Assembly (NCBI GenBank): GCA_030323885.1
Contig: CM059194.1
Span: 11,828,963-11,892,962 of the forward strand
Direction: 5' to 3'
Length of the DNA: 64,000 nucleotides
Source of the DNA: Branchipolynoe longqiensis
Lineage: Eukaryota > Annelida > Polychaeta > Phyllodocida > Polynoidae
Shown here: in pieces, positions 32,471 through 43,718 of the stretch
Layout: every line of letters starts with the position of its first letter
Position numbering within the stretch: the stretch's first letter is position 1
The notes under the pieces: generated by a model
What the model was told of the DNA's origin: nothing
Seen by the model: only the letters and a program-made list of their open reading frames with translations
The model's database searches: none
Made by a program: the position numbers and the translations under genes

Positions 32471-32780
32471 CACACTCAAAGGTCAAGGTTGGTGGTGGCC
32501 ATGGGGCCATACAGCTTGTGGTGGTGGGCAGACCACTGGTATCCATGGGGACCAGGAATGCTGGAACCCTATTGGTGGGGGCCATGAATGCTTGTTTCCC
32601 ATTGGGGGAAAGGGGTGGGGTGATACTCTACAATGAACCCATGTAACCATATAAATAATAAACCAGAGGGCCGGACTCTCTCTTCTTTTTCACACATTAT
32701 ACTCGTTCTTTCTCTTTGTATGTATTGATTTCACCATAGCCTGCCTACACACCCTCAAATTCAAGCCCTAACCGTTACAA
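32471..32780 (+). repeat. Probable 3' part of an LTR and primer-binding site
   Basis: A (t)aaataataaacc signal at about 32655, a CT-rich transcription-end-like stretch, and the junction cgttacaaaactggtgaccacaac at 32755-32780. TGGTGACC after an ACA end is a usual LTR/PBS boundary. No internal coding region follows; 32781-33379 shows nothing recognisable, so this may be a solo or truncated LTR. Confidence 0.4.
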
Positions 32781-33379
32781 AACTGGTGACCACAACAAGT
32801 GGATTAGTCGATTAGACTTTACAAAATTTGTTACCACGATGGGTATAGACACGATACGGTTAGTAAAGCATAGGTTATTTGTTACGATGGGTAGTGGCCA
32901 CGTTGGTTATTGACACAGTGCTGATTTAAAAAAGAGAGAGCTTGTTGGCTACTGCTTGTTTGGTGCGTTGTGTAGGTAGTTTTTTTTTCTGCTATTTTGT
33001 TCGACCCTGTGGCGGTTTGAAATTTATTCAGAATTTGGCTTGTCAGCGATTATTTCCGACAATACTACTATTTTAGAAGGTCCGCTAGACTTTATTGATG
33101 GTATGTCAATCAAAATTGCTTTCACCAGTGTTGTTCAACTCCATTTTCCTTTGCAAAAATTATTAATATTTTAAATGTAAACAATTTAACAATAGTTGAT
33201 CTACTCAGTTTTAAAATATGGGTGTGTGTGTGTGAAACAGGAACTTGTCAATTGACCCCGTTGTAAAATTTAATTATTTCTCCATACCTCCCACCCCTTT
33301 TTAAACAAGTTTTGCTTGATGGGTTGTATAATTATGTTTCCCATGGATTGATCAGGTCGGTCCAAGTGGGAGACAGTGC
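32781..33379. other. No gene seen
   Basis: AT-rich, with a short (gt)n tract near 33222-33233. No coding or repeat structure recognised. Confidence 0.3.
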
Positions 33380-33744
33380 CAAAGCCCCTATAATACTAAG
33401 ACGGCTCACTCCCTATCTCTCCCATGGTAATGTAAATCTTGCAGTGCCACCTTGTGGTGGGTTTGATCAGCCCGACTGCCGGTTGGTGTTTCACATGTAA
33501 ACACATATGATTATATTGTACATGAGATAGGTAAGTATGAATACACATCAATATGAAATTGCTATGAACAAATACACAGCATCATTGCCATCATCACACA
33601 TCTTTCACATTCATATATACATTTATACATATAATATAGCACCTGTTTAACCAAGAGAACAGCCAGCGCACCAAGTGGTGGGTTTGATCATTTTGATTAC
33701 GCAGTACTGGCAGAGTGAACCGTCTTAGTATTATAGGGTCTTTG
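33380..33744. mobile_element. 365-bp MITE candidate with 31-bp terminal inverted repeats
   Basis: The left arm at 33380-33410 (caaagcccctataatactaa then gacggctcact) is matched as complement by 33714-33744 with two mismatches. Near each inner side a gtggtgggtttgatca phrase occurs (33453-33468 and 33674-33689), so part of the interior is also duplicated. No TSD was recognised at the edges. No coding sequence. Confidence 0.6.
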
Positions 33745-34770
33745 ATAGTACTAACCTAGTGTCTAGCTAGAAATGCCAGATACTAGTCAGGGTGCATATC
33801 ATTATCAAGCAAGTAAATGATGTTGCTTTAACATCTGTTCAGCTCATTTATGGCTATATAAAGAGACAAAGAAATCTTCACCTTCAGATGAGAGCAAAAT
33901 ATACCTTATTTTCTGAGTCCACTCCTGACAAATTATAACAAAGAAATATTTATTTTAACACAAATGTATTGGTATATATTATATATTACTTTCACACCAA
34001 CATTAATAATAAATCTTTGACATGCTAATATATATGGAACCTGTCACAAAAAAATCCTGACCAGTTGCACAAACTGTCAGACAGCTTCTGTGCAGGAGGA
34101 AATTAATCAAAATCAATTCCAAAATGGATTAATATAACTAAAGAATGGAACATATTGTAATAAGTGTCTGTGTGCCAATATATTACAACAAGAATACAAT
34201 AATATACATAAATTAAATTAATATCAACATATATTGATAAGATATTTCATATAATCCAAAAGCAGACACAGAAATTCAATTTGTTGAGCCAATAAATTTC
34301 TTAATCAGGCTTAATACATTTCACAGTAGCCGTTGATATCTCTATAACTAGCTAACATTTTTGCCAAGCTTAGTCATTCAGTACAGATGACGTAATAGCT
34401 TGTTTATTCTATTGTATCTTCTATGATAGTACAATCCAGAAGAGTTAATTAAGCCTGACTATTCCAATTACTTATATGCAGGGTAGGGTGACTAGATATG
34501 TACAAATACAATAATAAAATAATTATATTTTTGAAAGAATGTTGCCGCGTTAAACATAGGCAGAGAGTAGTACTAGTAGATCGGAGTAAAGCGATCGAGA
34601 GTCTGTTTCCCTATGATCCGGGCCAGTCACTGATCAGTCTGTATCCCATGATCCGGGCCAGGTATTGTAACGTTCTTTGTTGGATTGAAATGATCGACCG
34701 TATATGTACTCTTGTCAACGTTCAGACCTGGACAGAACATTTGTCAAAAATACTCTTCCTTCTTTTTGCA
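33745..34770. other. AT-rich interval, no gene seen
   Basis: A 95-codon ORF at 34498-34785 has no recognisable motif. The phrase tatgatccgggccagt/g recurs at about 34611 and 34647 (with a tga ccgggcca core), a short local duplication. Confidence 0.3.
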
Positions 34771-35260
34771 AGGCGAAGGCAATAGATGATGCCTGCGGAG
34801 GCATAGGTAATGCCTAGGGCATGAAGAAATCTGAAATGATCAGAAAGATTCTTCCTTTTTCTTTTGCTATTGCGATTGCATGAGATTCTTTCCACTGCTT
34901 TTTGGCATAGAGAATGCCTGGGGAGGCATATGTAATGCCTAGGGCATTAGATGAACTTCAATCATTTTTTACAAAAGCGAGTGATTGCTGGGAGCTCAGC
35001 TCAATTGATTAGAAGGATTCCTTTTTTAATATTCATAATCACTTTACAAAAGCGACATTCTTAATCACTTTACAGAAGCGAGTCTGTAGGGACTGCTCAG
35101 CTAAAAAGGTGATGACATTCTTTGATACTCATAATCACTTTACAGAAGCGAGTTTATAGGGACAGTGCAGCTAAAATTAAGTTGATAGCATTTTTTCTTG
35201 ACCTCCATAATCACTTTACAAAAGCGAGTCTGTAGGGACAGCTCTGCTAAAAGGTGATGA
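34771..35260 (+). repeat. Two small tandem repeat families
   Basis: First, an aggcat-a/t-gtaatgcctagggcat phrase at about 34799-34820 and 34925-34950, each preceded by a gatgcctg/gaatgcctg block. Second, four or five units with cataatcactttacaaaagcga, then gtctgtagggaca and gctcagctaaa, near 34970, 35035, 35060, 35130 and 35207. All are non-coding. Confidence 0.6.
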
Positions 35261-35489
35261 CATCTTTTCCTTCTTCATTTATTCATACAGAATAATTCAT
35301 TTACAAATTGGTGTTCATCTACAAACTATTCAACTTTACAAAACTGCTATATCTCACTCAAGAAATGTTGGCCGATAGTAATATACAGTAGATTGACAAC
35401 TAGATTACAAATATTACTGATTGTGCATATCAATTTTGCTTGGATCTGGCCAAGAAATACAATAAAATAACATTTTCATATTTGTCAAA

Positions 35490-35757
35490 TATTAACATTT
35501 ATTCATGAAAGGTTGGTTCATTTGAAAGTTTGTGACATAAAAATGTGTCGAATATTGCCATTTATTCATGAAGGGTTGGTTCATTTGAAAATTCATGGAC
35601 ATAAAAATGTGTTGAATGTTGCCATTTGTTCATGAAAGGTTGGTTCATTTGAAAAGTCATGGACATAAAAATGTGTTGAATATTGCCATTTATTCATGAA
35701 AGGTTGGTTCATTTGAAAATTCATGGACCTAGAAATGTGTCGAATATTGCCATTTAT
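35490..35757 (+). repeat. 64-bp tandem repeat, four units
   Basis: Each unit reads ttattcatgaaaggttggtt, catttgaaaattcatggac, ataaaaatgtgtcgaatattgcc in order. The ttcatga landmark falls at 35501, 35564, 35628 and 35692 with spacing of 63-64 bp. Units differ by few substitutions. Confidence 0.85.
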
Positions 35758-36169
35758 TGTGATACAATTTATTAACTTTATGCTGTCATAGACATGGTTG
35801 ATATTAATCTGTGCATCTGATTAATTGTCTTTGACCTGGAAAATGCATATTGTTATATAATTTGCATCAATCGGACAAGGAGTCAGACAATGGTTCATAG
35901 ACAATATATTTATTCACAAGAATATATATATATATGATATAAATAATAGTTATAAATATCATGAATATGTAATCATAACCTCGCATGAGGCTGGCTCGGC
36001 AAAAGGTGCGACTGGCATGAGTGTGAACGAGGAAGGCTGGCTTCCGTACATGAGAGGCAGTGTTGGCGCGAAGGGCGACATGATGATGCCAAGTTCTGAA
36101 TAAGTAGATAACAACAATGACTACAACTAGATAAAAAGAGCAGTCAAGATAACAATGGAGCATCAGCAC
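35758..36169. other. 3' flank of the YR gene, no further gene seen
   Basis: AT-rich to 35985, then mixed. On the minus strand this is downstream of the recombinase stop at 36170 and may hold the element's 3' end. No direct repeats like those at 17.4 kb were recognised. Confidence 0.3.
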
Positions 36170-36571
36170 TTAACCCCAAAGAAAGGAAAGTGCTGATGGG
36201 GCTCTCATGATAGGGGGAGGGACGAGATAGGCATTCACAGCGGAGCTCTTCCAAGAACCGGTGGCTTGGATATCTAGGAGATGGACATTGGCTTGAAGGC
36301 ATGCCTGACCAGCCCCCCTTCTTAAACTAGGAAGGGGAAAGGACTGGGGTGGGAACAGGGCAGCTGAAGCGGCCAGGGAGAGGACATGGGCAAGGACAAC
36401 GGCTGAAAGGAACTCGCCGTTGGGGAGGAGGAAAGCCAGAGACCCTACCCATGGACTGACCGAGGCAGCATATCTGAGCGAGGCCGCAAGAGGGCAGCAT
36501 GGGGAAGCTGGGATCGCCGGCAGGGAGAAACAGAGGGGGGAGGTAGCTGAGGACATAGTGTTGGTTGTCCT
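36170..36571 (-). pseudogene. Tyrosine recombinase C-terminus, catalytic His replaced
   Basis: The minus frame from the TSD reads RTTNTMSSATSPLCFSLPAI, a proline/alanine-rich middle, then LPSLRRGAGQACLQANVHLL and GSWKSSAVNAYLV. HxxR is replaced by PSLR: the codon is CCT where CAT would give His. The second Arg, the Trp of GSW, and the nucleophile Tyr (NAY) are kept. It ends at 36170. Confidence 0.75.
36561..36571 (+). repeat. Target-site duplication (left), ttggttgtcct
   Basis: The 11-mer is repeated at 39368-39378, immediately after the LINE tail. The recombinase frame is continuous across the pair when the LINE is left out. Confidence 0.9.
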
Positions 36572-39128
36572 CAGTACCATTCTCACATCACTCAATGAAA
36601 TAAGTGAAGAATTGGCTTGCACCTTTGCTGGAAACTCGTCTTTGGCAAACTGCCTCCTGGGCTTTCGGGTGGTCAAGGAATGCCAAGAGCAAAAGCTCTT
36701 GGACTTTTCTTCCGATGGCGAGGAGCACTACAACTCCCCATTCAGTATGGATGAGTTGAGGTGTTCTTTGGAAAGCTCGCATGACACAGCAGTTGGACCT
36801 GATGGAATTCATTATCAATTTTTGAAACATCTCCCTGAACATGGACTGAGACTGTTGCTTCAACTCTTCAACAACATCTGGGAGTCGGGTGTCGTCCCCG
36901 CCTCTTGGCGGGAGGCGACAGTAATACCGATTCCCAAACCTGGTAAAGACCAGAGTGAAGCCCACAACTATCGTCCCATAGCCCTTACAAGCTGCATCTG
37001 TAAAACCATGGAGCGCATGGTAAACAACCACCTCGTCTGGCTACTGGAGTCAGGACACCACCTGTCCAACCTTCAATGTGGCTTCAGACGGGGCCGCAGC
37101 ACCCTCGACCATTTGGTGTGCATGGAGACCTTCATAAGAGATGCTTTCCTTAAGAAGGAGCACGTTGTGGCTGTCTTTTTCGACCTCGAAAAAGCCTATG
37201 ACACAACGTGGCAGCATGGCATCATGGAGGATCTTCATGCGATTGGCCTTCGTGGCCACTTGCCAATTTTCATCAGGAATTTTCTAGCCTTCAGGCATTT
37301 CCGCGTCCGTGTCAAGACTACCTATTCCCGCCTACACTCACAGGAACTAGGAGTACCTCAAGGCAGCATACTGGCCGTGACCCTTTTCGGGGTCAAGGTC
37401 AATGGTATTGCTGCTGCTGTAAAGCGGGGGGTCTCCTGTAGTCTTTTCGTGGACGACTTTGTTTTATATTACAGCGGTGCTAACATGAATGTCATAGAGA
37501 GACAGCTACAACCAAGCATAAATGGGATCCATCGATGGTCAGTTCTGAACGGTTTCAAATTTTCCAAGACCAAAACAGTCTGCATGCACTTCTGCCTGCT
37601 GCGTAGAATACATGCGGAACCGGAGCTGACCCTGGATGGGGATCCCATTAAAGTCGTTGAGAAAACCAAATTTCTGGGCCTCATTCTCGACGCAAAACTG
37701 TCTTTTGTGCCACATATAAAGTACCTGAAAACAAGATGCCTGAAAGCGCTGGATATTCTGAGGGTGCTGTCCAGCTCAGAGTGGGGAGCGGACAGAGATG
37801 TTCTGCTCTCCGTGTACAGAACCTTGGTTCGTTCACGAGTGGATTACGGCAGCATAGTATATGGTTCCGCAAGGAAATCATATATTGGGCTGCTAGACAC
37901 GATCCACCACCAGGGACTGCGCTTGGCCCTTGGGGCCTTCCGCACCTCACCAGTTCAGAGCCTTTATGTCGAAGCCAATGAACCATCACTTAATAACAGG
38001 AGAATCAAACTGGCCATGCAATATGTAGTCAAGATAAAAACTAATGCATTGAATCCTGCACACAATTGTCTATTCGAGCAACATGACGAATCCAGGTATG
38101 AAGCCAGGCCAAATTACATCCGGCCACTGAGGCTCCGAATGAAACCTCATTTGGAGGCCTTGGGCGTGGATTTGGACGTGTTGGAGGATGCCAAAGTCCC
38201 AGAACATCCCCCGTGGTCGTTGAGAAAGCCATCGGTTATCCTCCGACTCACGGAACTGAGGAAGTCTGGGACACATCCACTCGAGTACCAAGGACTGCAT
38301 GCAGAGATTCAAGGCCAGTTTGCAGACCACCTCTCCATATACACTGATGGTTCGAAAGACCAAAGCCGGGTAGCTGCTGCGGCAGTCTGCCGACGGGAAA
38401 AATTTGGTGTACGTTTGCCCGATCAGAGCTCGATTTTCACTGCAGAAGCCCGAGCACTCCTTCTCGCTTTGGAGTGTATCGAGGTATCCAACCACACTAA
38501 CTATGTTATATACAGTGATTCGTTCTCTTGCCTCCTGGCTGTTGCTGGACTGAAAACGAATCACCCTATTCTAGCAACGGTCATTTATAAAATGAACCAA
38601 CTGACAACAGATGGGTATGATATCCACCTGTGCTGGGTGCCTGGCCATGCTGGCATACAAGGAAACGAACGAGCTGATCGGGCTGCGAAGAAGGCCCTGA
38701 ACTGTGATCTTGAACCGTGTCTGATCCCTCACTCTGATCTGAAACCACTAATAGCCACCCACATAAAATCCAAATGGCAACATGAGTGGGATGAAAACAT
38801 TAATAAACTTAAAGAAATTGAACCATCTGTGGGAAAGCCACCACAGACTCATGCGGGAGGTCGGCGGGACCAAGTGGTCCTTAGCCGCTGCCGTGTTGGC
38901 CACTCGTGGCTTACACATGCTTTTCTGCTCAAGGGGGAACCTCCCCCTGAATGTATTGGGTGTCAGTCCCCACTGACACTCAAACACATTTTACTAAGTT
39001 GCGTTGATTTTTTGGCCCTGCGCCAACGGTTCTACACTGCAGACAGTATGCATGACCTTTTTACTAAGGTAAAACAGGAAAACATTTTAGCCTTTTTGAG
39101 GGCAGCTGGACTGTACCACCTCATATAG
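36572..39128 (+). CDS. LINE RT/RNase H polyprotein (5'-truncated)
   Basis: The frame stays open upstream to 36420, but those codons are the antisense of the recombinase and not LINE. RT: PDGIHYQFLKHLPE, NYRPIALTSCICKTMERMV, FFDLEKAYDTTW, GVPQGSILAVT, LFVDDFVLYYSG. RNase H: YTDGSK, AEARALLLALE, YSDSFS and WVPGHAGIQGNERADRAAKK, with all acidic residues retained. The Cys/His tail is CIGCQSPLTLKHILLSC. It is open for about 850 codons from the insertion to the stop at 39126-39128. As a truncated copy it is dead for transposition. Confidence 0.9.
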
Positions 39129-39367
39129 TTTACTAAATGGATTCTATTAATTATTAATGAAACTTTTCTTTTTCTATGGGAATTTGTTTCCCTTGACCAC
39201 AGATATATGATTGTGAGCTTTCTAATTTAATTAGTGTCTATTGGCACATAATTGATTGTCTGCTTTTACATGTAAAAGCGATGGTTTGAACAAAAAACAA
39301 ACATTTCTCGCCGTGAATATGGCCTATGCTGCCGACACGGCGTAAAGCAACCACCAATCAATCAATC
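36572..39367 (+). mobile_element. I-type LINE, 5'-truncated, nearly intact RT/RNase H
   Basis: Bounded by the 11-bp duplication. It starts inside the linker before RT (TILTSLNEISEELACTF) and ends with a 3' UTR holding the 18-nt palindrome gcttttacatgtaaaagc (39262-39279), a gccgacacggcgtaaagc phrase, and a caccaatcaatcaatc tail. The endonuclease and ORF1 are absent. Sister copy at 4696-7312. Confidence 0.9.
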
Positions 39368-39378
39368 TTGGTTGTCCT
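39368..39378 (+). repeat. Target-site duplication (right), ttggttgtcct
   Basis: Pairs with 36561-36571. Confidence 0.9.
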
Positions 39379-39833
39379 GAATGAGACAAGGAGGGAAGCA
39401 GGGTGGGAAACAACATCAATGGACAGGAGGGCATGAGGACCCAGGGTGTTGGCTGAGCGAGCCGTTACATTATTCAGCCTGGACAGTGTTAGATATGCAA
39501 TTAAGAAGGCTACTACGTGGACATAGACATCTCTATGAAGGGTGGAAAGGAACCCAACAATTCTCTTAAGATCACTGTGGGAAAGGGGGAAACCAACGGA
39601 AACCACATGTTGAGAGTTTTGTTTAATTCCCTTCTTGAGAAGTTTCACATAGTGTGTGTCAAATGATGCAATGGAGCCAGTTACTACAGAAAGCCAGGTC
39701 TTGACTGACCTAAAATAATTTAAGACTGAGCCTGGAGCCCTTAGTCTTGCATCAAGATGGAGCAGGAAAGCCAGAATGTCATACTGAGCAGGGGTGAGAG
39801 GGTCGACCTCATGGTCTCGGCAGAAGTCCAGGT
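39368..39833 (-). pseudogene. Tyrosine recombinase N-terminal part
   Basis: The minus frame from the gap reads LDFCRDHEVDPLTPAQYDIL, a SAM-like domain (PGSVLNYFRSVKTWLSVVTG), SDLKRIVGFLSTLHRDV, and AYLTLSRLNNVTARS, where the Arg after LS is the first catalytic Arg position (LLRQGN in the other copy). It ends at the TSD. The N-terminal limit is lost in the gap. Confidence 0.75.
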
Positions 39834-40333
39834 NNNNNNNNNNNNNNNNNNNNNNNNNNNNNNNNNNNNNNNNNNNNNNNNNNNNNNNNNNNNNNNNNNN
39901 NNNNNNNNNNNNNNNNNNNNNNNNNNNNNNNNNNNNNNNNNNNNNNNNNNNNNNNNNNNNNNNNNNNNNNNNNNNNNNNNNNNNNNNNNNNNNNNNNNNN
40001 NNNNNNNNNNNNNNNNNNNNNNNNNNNNNNNNNNNNNNNNNNNNNNNNNNNNNNNNNNNNNNNNNNNNNNNNNNNNNNNNNNNNNNNNNNNNNNNNNNNN
40101 NNNNNNNNNNNNNNNNNNNNNNNNNNNNNNNNNNNNNNNNNNNNNNNNNNNNNNNNNNNNNNNNNNNNNNNNNNNNNNNNNNNNNNNNNNNNNNNNNNNN
40201 NNNNNNNNNNNNNNNNNNNNNNNNNNNNNNNNNNNNNNNNNNNNNNNNNNNNNNNNNNNNNNNNNNNNNNNNNNNNNNNNNNNNNNNNNNNNNNNNNNNN
40301 NNNNNNNNNNNNNNNNNNNNNNNNNNNNNNNNN
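39834..40333. other. Assembly gap (N)
   Basis: 500 N inside the YR element. Confidence 0.99.
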
Positions 40334-41269
40334 AGGTAAGCTCTCCAACCTGGTGACAGTTGGCTCACGGTGTAGAGGAGGTGGGGAAGAGAGAATGCCT
40401 GCTCCACAATGAATAATATGGAAGTTAAGGTGGTTAGATAGAAACATTATGGGGCTGCCATTATTTCTCTCCAAATCAATTTCCATATGGCATGATTCAA
40501 GTTTGTACACGGAGAGATAGGTAGACAGACACATTGATATGCAGACGGACAGAGAGACCTCTGACATATAGCTAGAGGGGGGTTGTATTCTTATACTTTT
40601 CTTAGAATTTATTAATACAGATTAGCTCGCTTCAATACATTTTTTGTAAATATAGTTTATTCATTGAATAAAGTCTTGTGTCAGCGCCGTGGCACTGGTC
40701 TTCCAGCCATGTGACAATACAGTTATTTACTATATATGCGCATGTAGTCTGATATCGTCACCAGCAGCTAGCCCAAATCAGCTGAAATAACAATATCAAA
40801 CATTCAAAGACTTACATATGGTATAGTTTGACAATTCAGATACAAAAATAGCAGTTATATGTTGTATTCCTACACACTTGATACATACATGTGTATTGAT
40901 TAGACCTTTACATTACGGAGTGGTTAGGTGCATAGTTTCCCTTCATAGGTTTGTATGCCTACTATGTTGTGAACTGCAAAATTATCATGTTGGAGTTAAC
41001 ATTTTGAGATGGAGTGAGTGTTAGTATAATGGTTTGTTTATTCTGTTAGATAGAGTGTGGTTAGCTTATAGGGGTATGCTTAAAAGGTTAATACCTCAGG
41101 TGTGTTTTTTGACTACATGAAGTAGTTTGAGTAAGTAGGTTTTTAGTAATGATGGGATAAACAATGCTTGGAGGATTGTACGTTTCAGTCATTTAGTAGT
41201 CTAGTACATACTTTATTAGTGTCTATGTTTATACAAAGACACTAAATGCCAGGACAACCACCACCATCG
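40334..41269. other. No gene seen
   Basis: The block at 40620-40735 (tttattcattgaataaagtc, then gcactggtcttccagcc) resembles 45945-46010 (tttattcatcgaataatatc, gcactggtcttccggct), so a dispersed repeat is present in both. The rest is AT-rich and unclassified. Confidence 0.4.
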
Positions 41270-41335
41270 ATTCAATTCAATTCAATCAAGTTTATTTCAA
41301 CATCCTCAATATATACAGTTTCAATTTCCATGAAG
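41270..41335 (-). repeat. LINE 3' tail, minus strand
   Basis: Text gattcaattcaattcaatca followed by agtttatttcaa. Read on the minus strand it is an aataaact signal followed by a (gaatt)n tail, as at the end of the LINE at 14.6 kb. No coding part is attached that I can recognise. Confidence 0.45.
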
Positions 41336-41674
41336 CTTAATTACAGTGGATGAAGAAAAGGAGAATGAAAGAAGCACAATACTTATGATGTACATTACCC
41401 TTGTTTGACCTTAGATGTCCTGATGTGACCTGAACTGTTGCTAGGAGGTAAGACACCAATAAACAACAATAGTTACTTAATTACATGTTCACAAATGGTA
41501 TACATTTCATCATATATTTACACCCACAGCACTGTTTCCGTGACAGGGATTTTAAACAAACCATTAGAAAAAGTGCTATAGAAATAACCAACTAATAATC
41601 TTAAATATATTGTTCAAATAGTTATCTATCATAGCCCACTACATGTGGGGTGAATAATTGATGAAATCAGGTAG
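41336..41674. other. No gene seen
   Basis: AT-rich, nothing recognised. Confidence 0.3.
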
Positions 41675-41679
41675 ATTAG

Positions 41680-41851
41680 TGTGAAAGTACAACGTCTGAA
41701 CACTTTGACTTCTGGATACTGAATGACTTTATTCCCCTCCAGAGCTCAAACCATAGCCGGCCAAACTTTTCCATGACGTCATCTCATTTGCATATATTAC
41801 AGACATGTCTAGCCATCTAGACGTCTAGACGTTTATTACACATATATCACA
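41680..41851 (-). repeat. TRIM 3' LTR
   Basis: 172 bp, TGTGA...TCACA ends. Contains tgacgtcat at 41774-41782 and nested tctagacgtctagac motifs near its right end. Confidence 0.8.
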
Positions 41852-42558
41852 TCCCCCCCTCAAAGTATTTCTGAGACATGAAATGTTTCAAAATCCCCAT
41901 AAAACATACCAGGTTTACTCATTCATCATACAGTAATACAATAAAATATACAAGCACTTAACTTAAGCGAGGTTTAGCGAGTGTCCGAGCGCACTATGGC
42001 ACTGAAGACCTTTTATCTGTCCGGCTGCTTAGCCTCCACAAAACAATTACCATCACTAATAACTAGTCAAAAGCAATATTATGATGGAATTATATATCAA
42101 TATCAGTGGCCTGGCATCCGATGCTTGCATCTCGGTGCTCCGTGTTCACTGCTCGCTGCCCCACCTGTTGCTTAGCTGGCCTCACGTTCTGCGCGTCTTC
42201 ATCCTGGCCGTTTTCATTACAGCCGTTCGTCTCTGTCGACGATCCGTGCATCTGTGCTTCTTGGCATCTGTGCAGTCATGTCTGTGCCTCTAAGCATCCG
42301 TGCATCCATGTGCCACCTTTCCAGGCATCTGTGCATTTGTGGGCCATCACTTTGTGCCCTGTCCTCCAATCTGTCCATTCAGATATGGCATTCTGTTTGC
42401 TTGTCTGTCATAGAGCAAACTCAAAGTAACTTGTTAATGCTGCTTCATTTAGTTACTAGGGAGTTACTGCCTGGTGAACCACAGCTATACGACACTGTCT
42501 TTGTTGGTAGCCTGAAGCAATGGGCCTAAAAGCACCATTGCCTCCACATCTGACACCA

Positions 42559-42730
42559 TGTGAAAGTACAACGTCTGAACACTTTGACTTCTGGATACTG
42601 AATGACTTTATTCCCCTCCAGGGCTCAAACCATAGCCAGCCAAACTTTTCCATGACATAATCTCATTTGCATATATTACAGATGTGTCTGGACGTCTAGA
42701 CGACTAGACGTCTATTACGCATATATCACA
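42559..42730 (-). repeat. TRIM 5' LTR
   Basis: 172 bp, same ends as 41680-41851. The divergence of the pair (about 7% by eye) shows the insertion is not very recent. Confidence 0.8.
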
Positions 42731-42735
42731 ATTAG

Positions 42736-43718
42736 TACACTTTAAAAGTCAGATCAAAACCTCTCTGTGGCCACCATCTTGGATGTATTATGTTCTCTTC
42801 CAATTACTCGACTTTAGCCGATATAGATAAACACTCCGCAATGGAGCCACCACCTCCACAGGTAATTCCTACTGAAGCAATTTTTGCTCAGATTTAAGCA
42901 TGATTGTCATTCTCCAGCTAACAATTAAATGTCATAGTGACGTCATAGTAATGTTACAAAATGTCCCAATAACATTATTAAAACATGTCATATAAATGTT
43001 ATTTGTATGGAGTAAAAAACGTTATATAACGTTATTTTATAGCATTCTAAAGAGGTTTTTTAATGTCATTATGATGTTCCCATATAACCTTAATGCAACA
43101 TTTTTTAACGTCAATAGGACGTTTTGGTTTAACATTCGAGAACCATTTTTTCATATCATAAAAATGCTGTAGAAATGTCGTCTTAACAATGAATAACACA
43201 TAAAATAATTTAAAACATTTATTCTTTTTCTGTACATTTTTTCAACTTATATTTTCGGTCTCTATTTGTAAAATTCTGAAATATATAATATAGACCATGC
43301 ATGATAAACAATAATGAAAGATTCATAGTGATATTGCTGTGAGTACCAGGTATGCAATGCTAGTGAATGTTTTTAATGGGTGCTTGCTGTGATCCTTGAT
43401 TTTGGTTGCCCTGCAGTGGCCCTTCCTCATGTCTAAGTTGGTTCACTCACTTTTCTTGAGTGTCACTTTAATGCAGGTTAGTTTCCCATTAATTGGTTAT
43501 AAGATGGTTGGCCCAGATCATCCAGTCCTCAGCACCAAATTTGTAGTCAAGATGGCACCGATATCAACTAGATTAAGTTGGATTAGGTTCGGTATACTTT
43601 CATAAGCAGATTCAGCGCTGAAAGGACAGGGACAACCAGACACGTTTGAACTTGTCTGAGCCTGTTTGGACTTCCCAGAAATGGACTTTTCTTTTCTCGT
43701 TTTCGCGAGACCTGTGTC
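42736..43718. other. No gene seen
   Basis: 42930-43160 has many aatgtYat/aacgttat half-repeats in both orientations, giving a loosely palindromic AT-rich stretch. Short ORFs without motifs follow. Confidence 0.35.

Larger units (their letters stand above)
36170..40333 (-). mobile_element. Second Ngaro-like YR element, split by a LINE and a gap
   Basis: Recombinase C-terminus at 36571-36170 and N-terminus at 39833-39368 on the minus strand, separated by the I-type LINE (36572-39367). Upstream of 39833 is the N gap. The protein aligns by eye along its length with the recombinase at 17.8-18.6 kb. Gag and RT, if present, lie in or beyond the gap. No features are assignable at 40334-40600. Confidence 0.75.
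41680..42730 (-). mobile_element. TRIM-like non-autonomous LTR retrotransposon, 1051 bp
   Basis: Two 172-bp direct repeats (41680-41851 and 42559-42730) start TGTGAAAG and end ATATCACA, with about 12 differences between them. The target duplication attag lies at 41675-41679 and 42731-42735. On the minus strand the sequence after the right LTR is catggtgtcagatgtgg, of the TGGTGTCAGA primer-binding type, and before the left LTR is a purine tract, gaggggggga. The element is therefore on the minus strand. The 707-bp interior has only ORFs without retroviral motifs. Confidence 0.85.

Noticed and set aside
36420..36571. First 50 codons of the 902-codon plus ORF
   Set aside because: They lie left of the target duplication and are the antisense of the recombinase gene, not LINE protein.
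42081..42529. Cys-rich secreted-like ORFs at 42.1-42.5 kb
   Set aside because: They overlap in several frames inside the TRIM interior, which has imperfect gcatctgtgc repeats; no signal or family motif.
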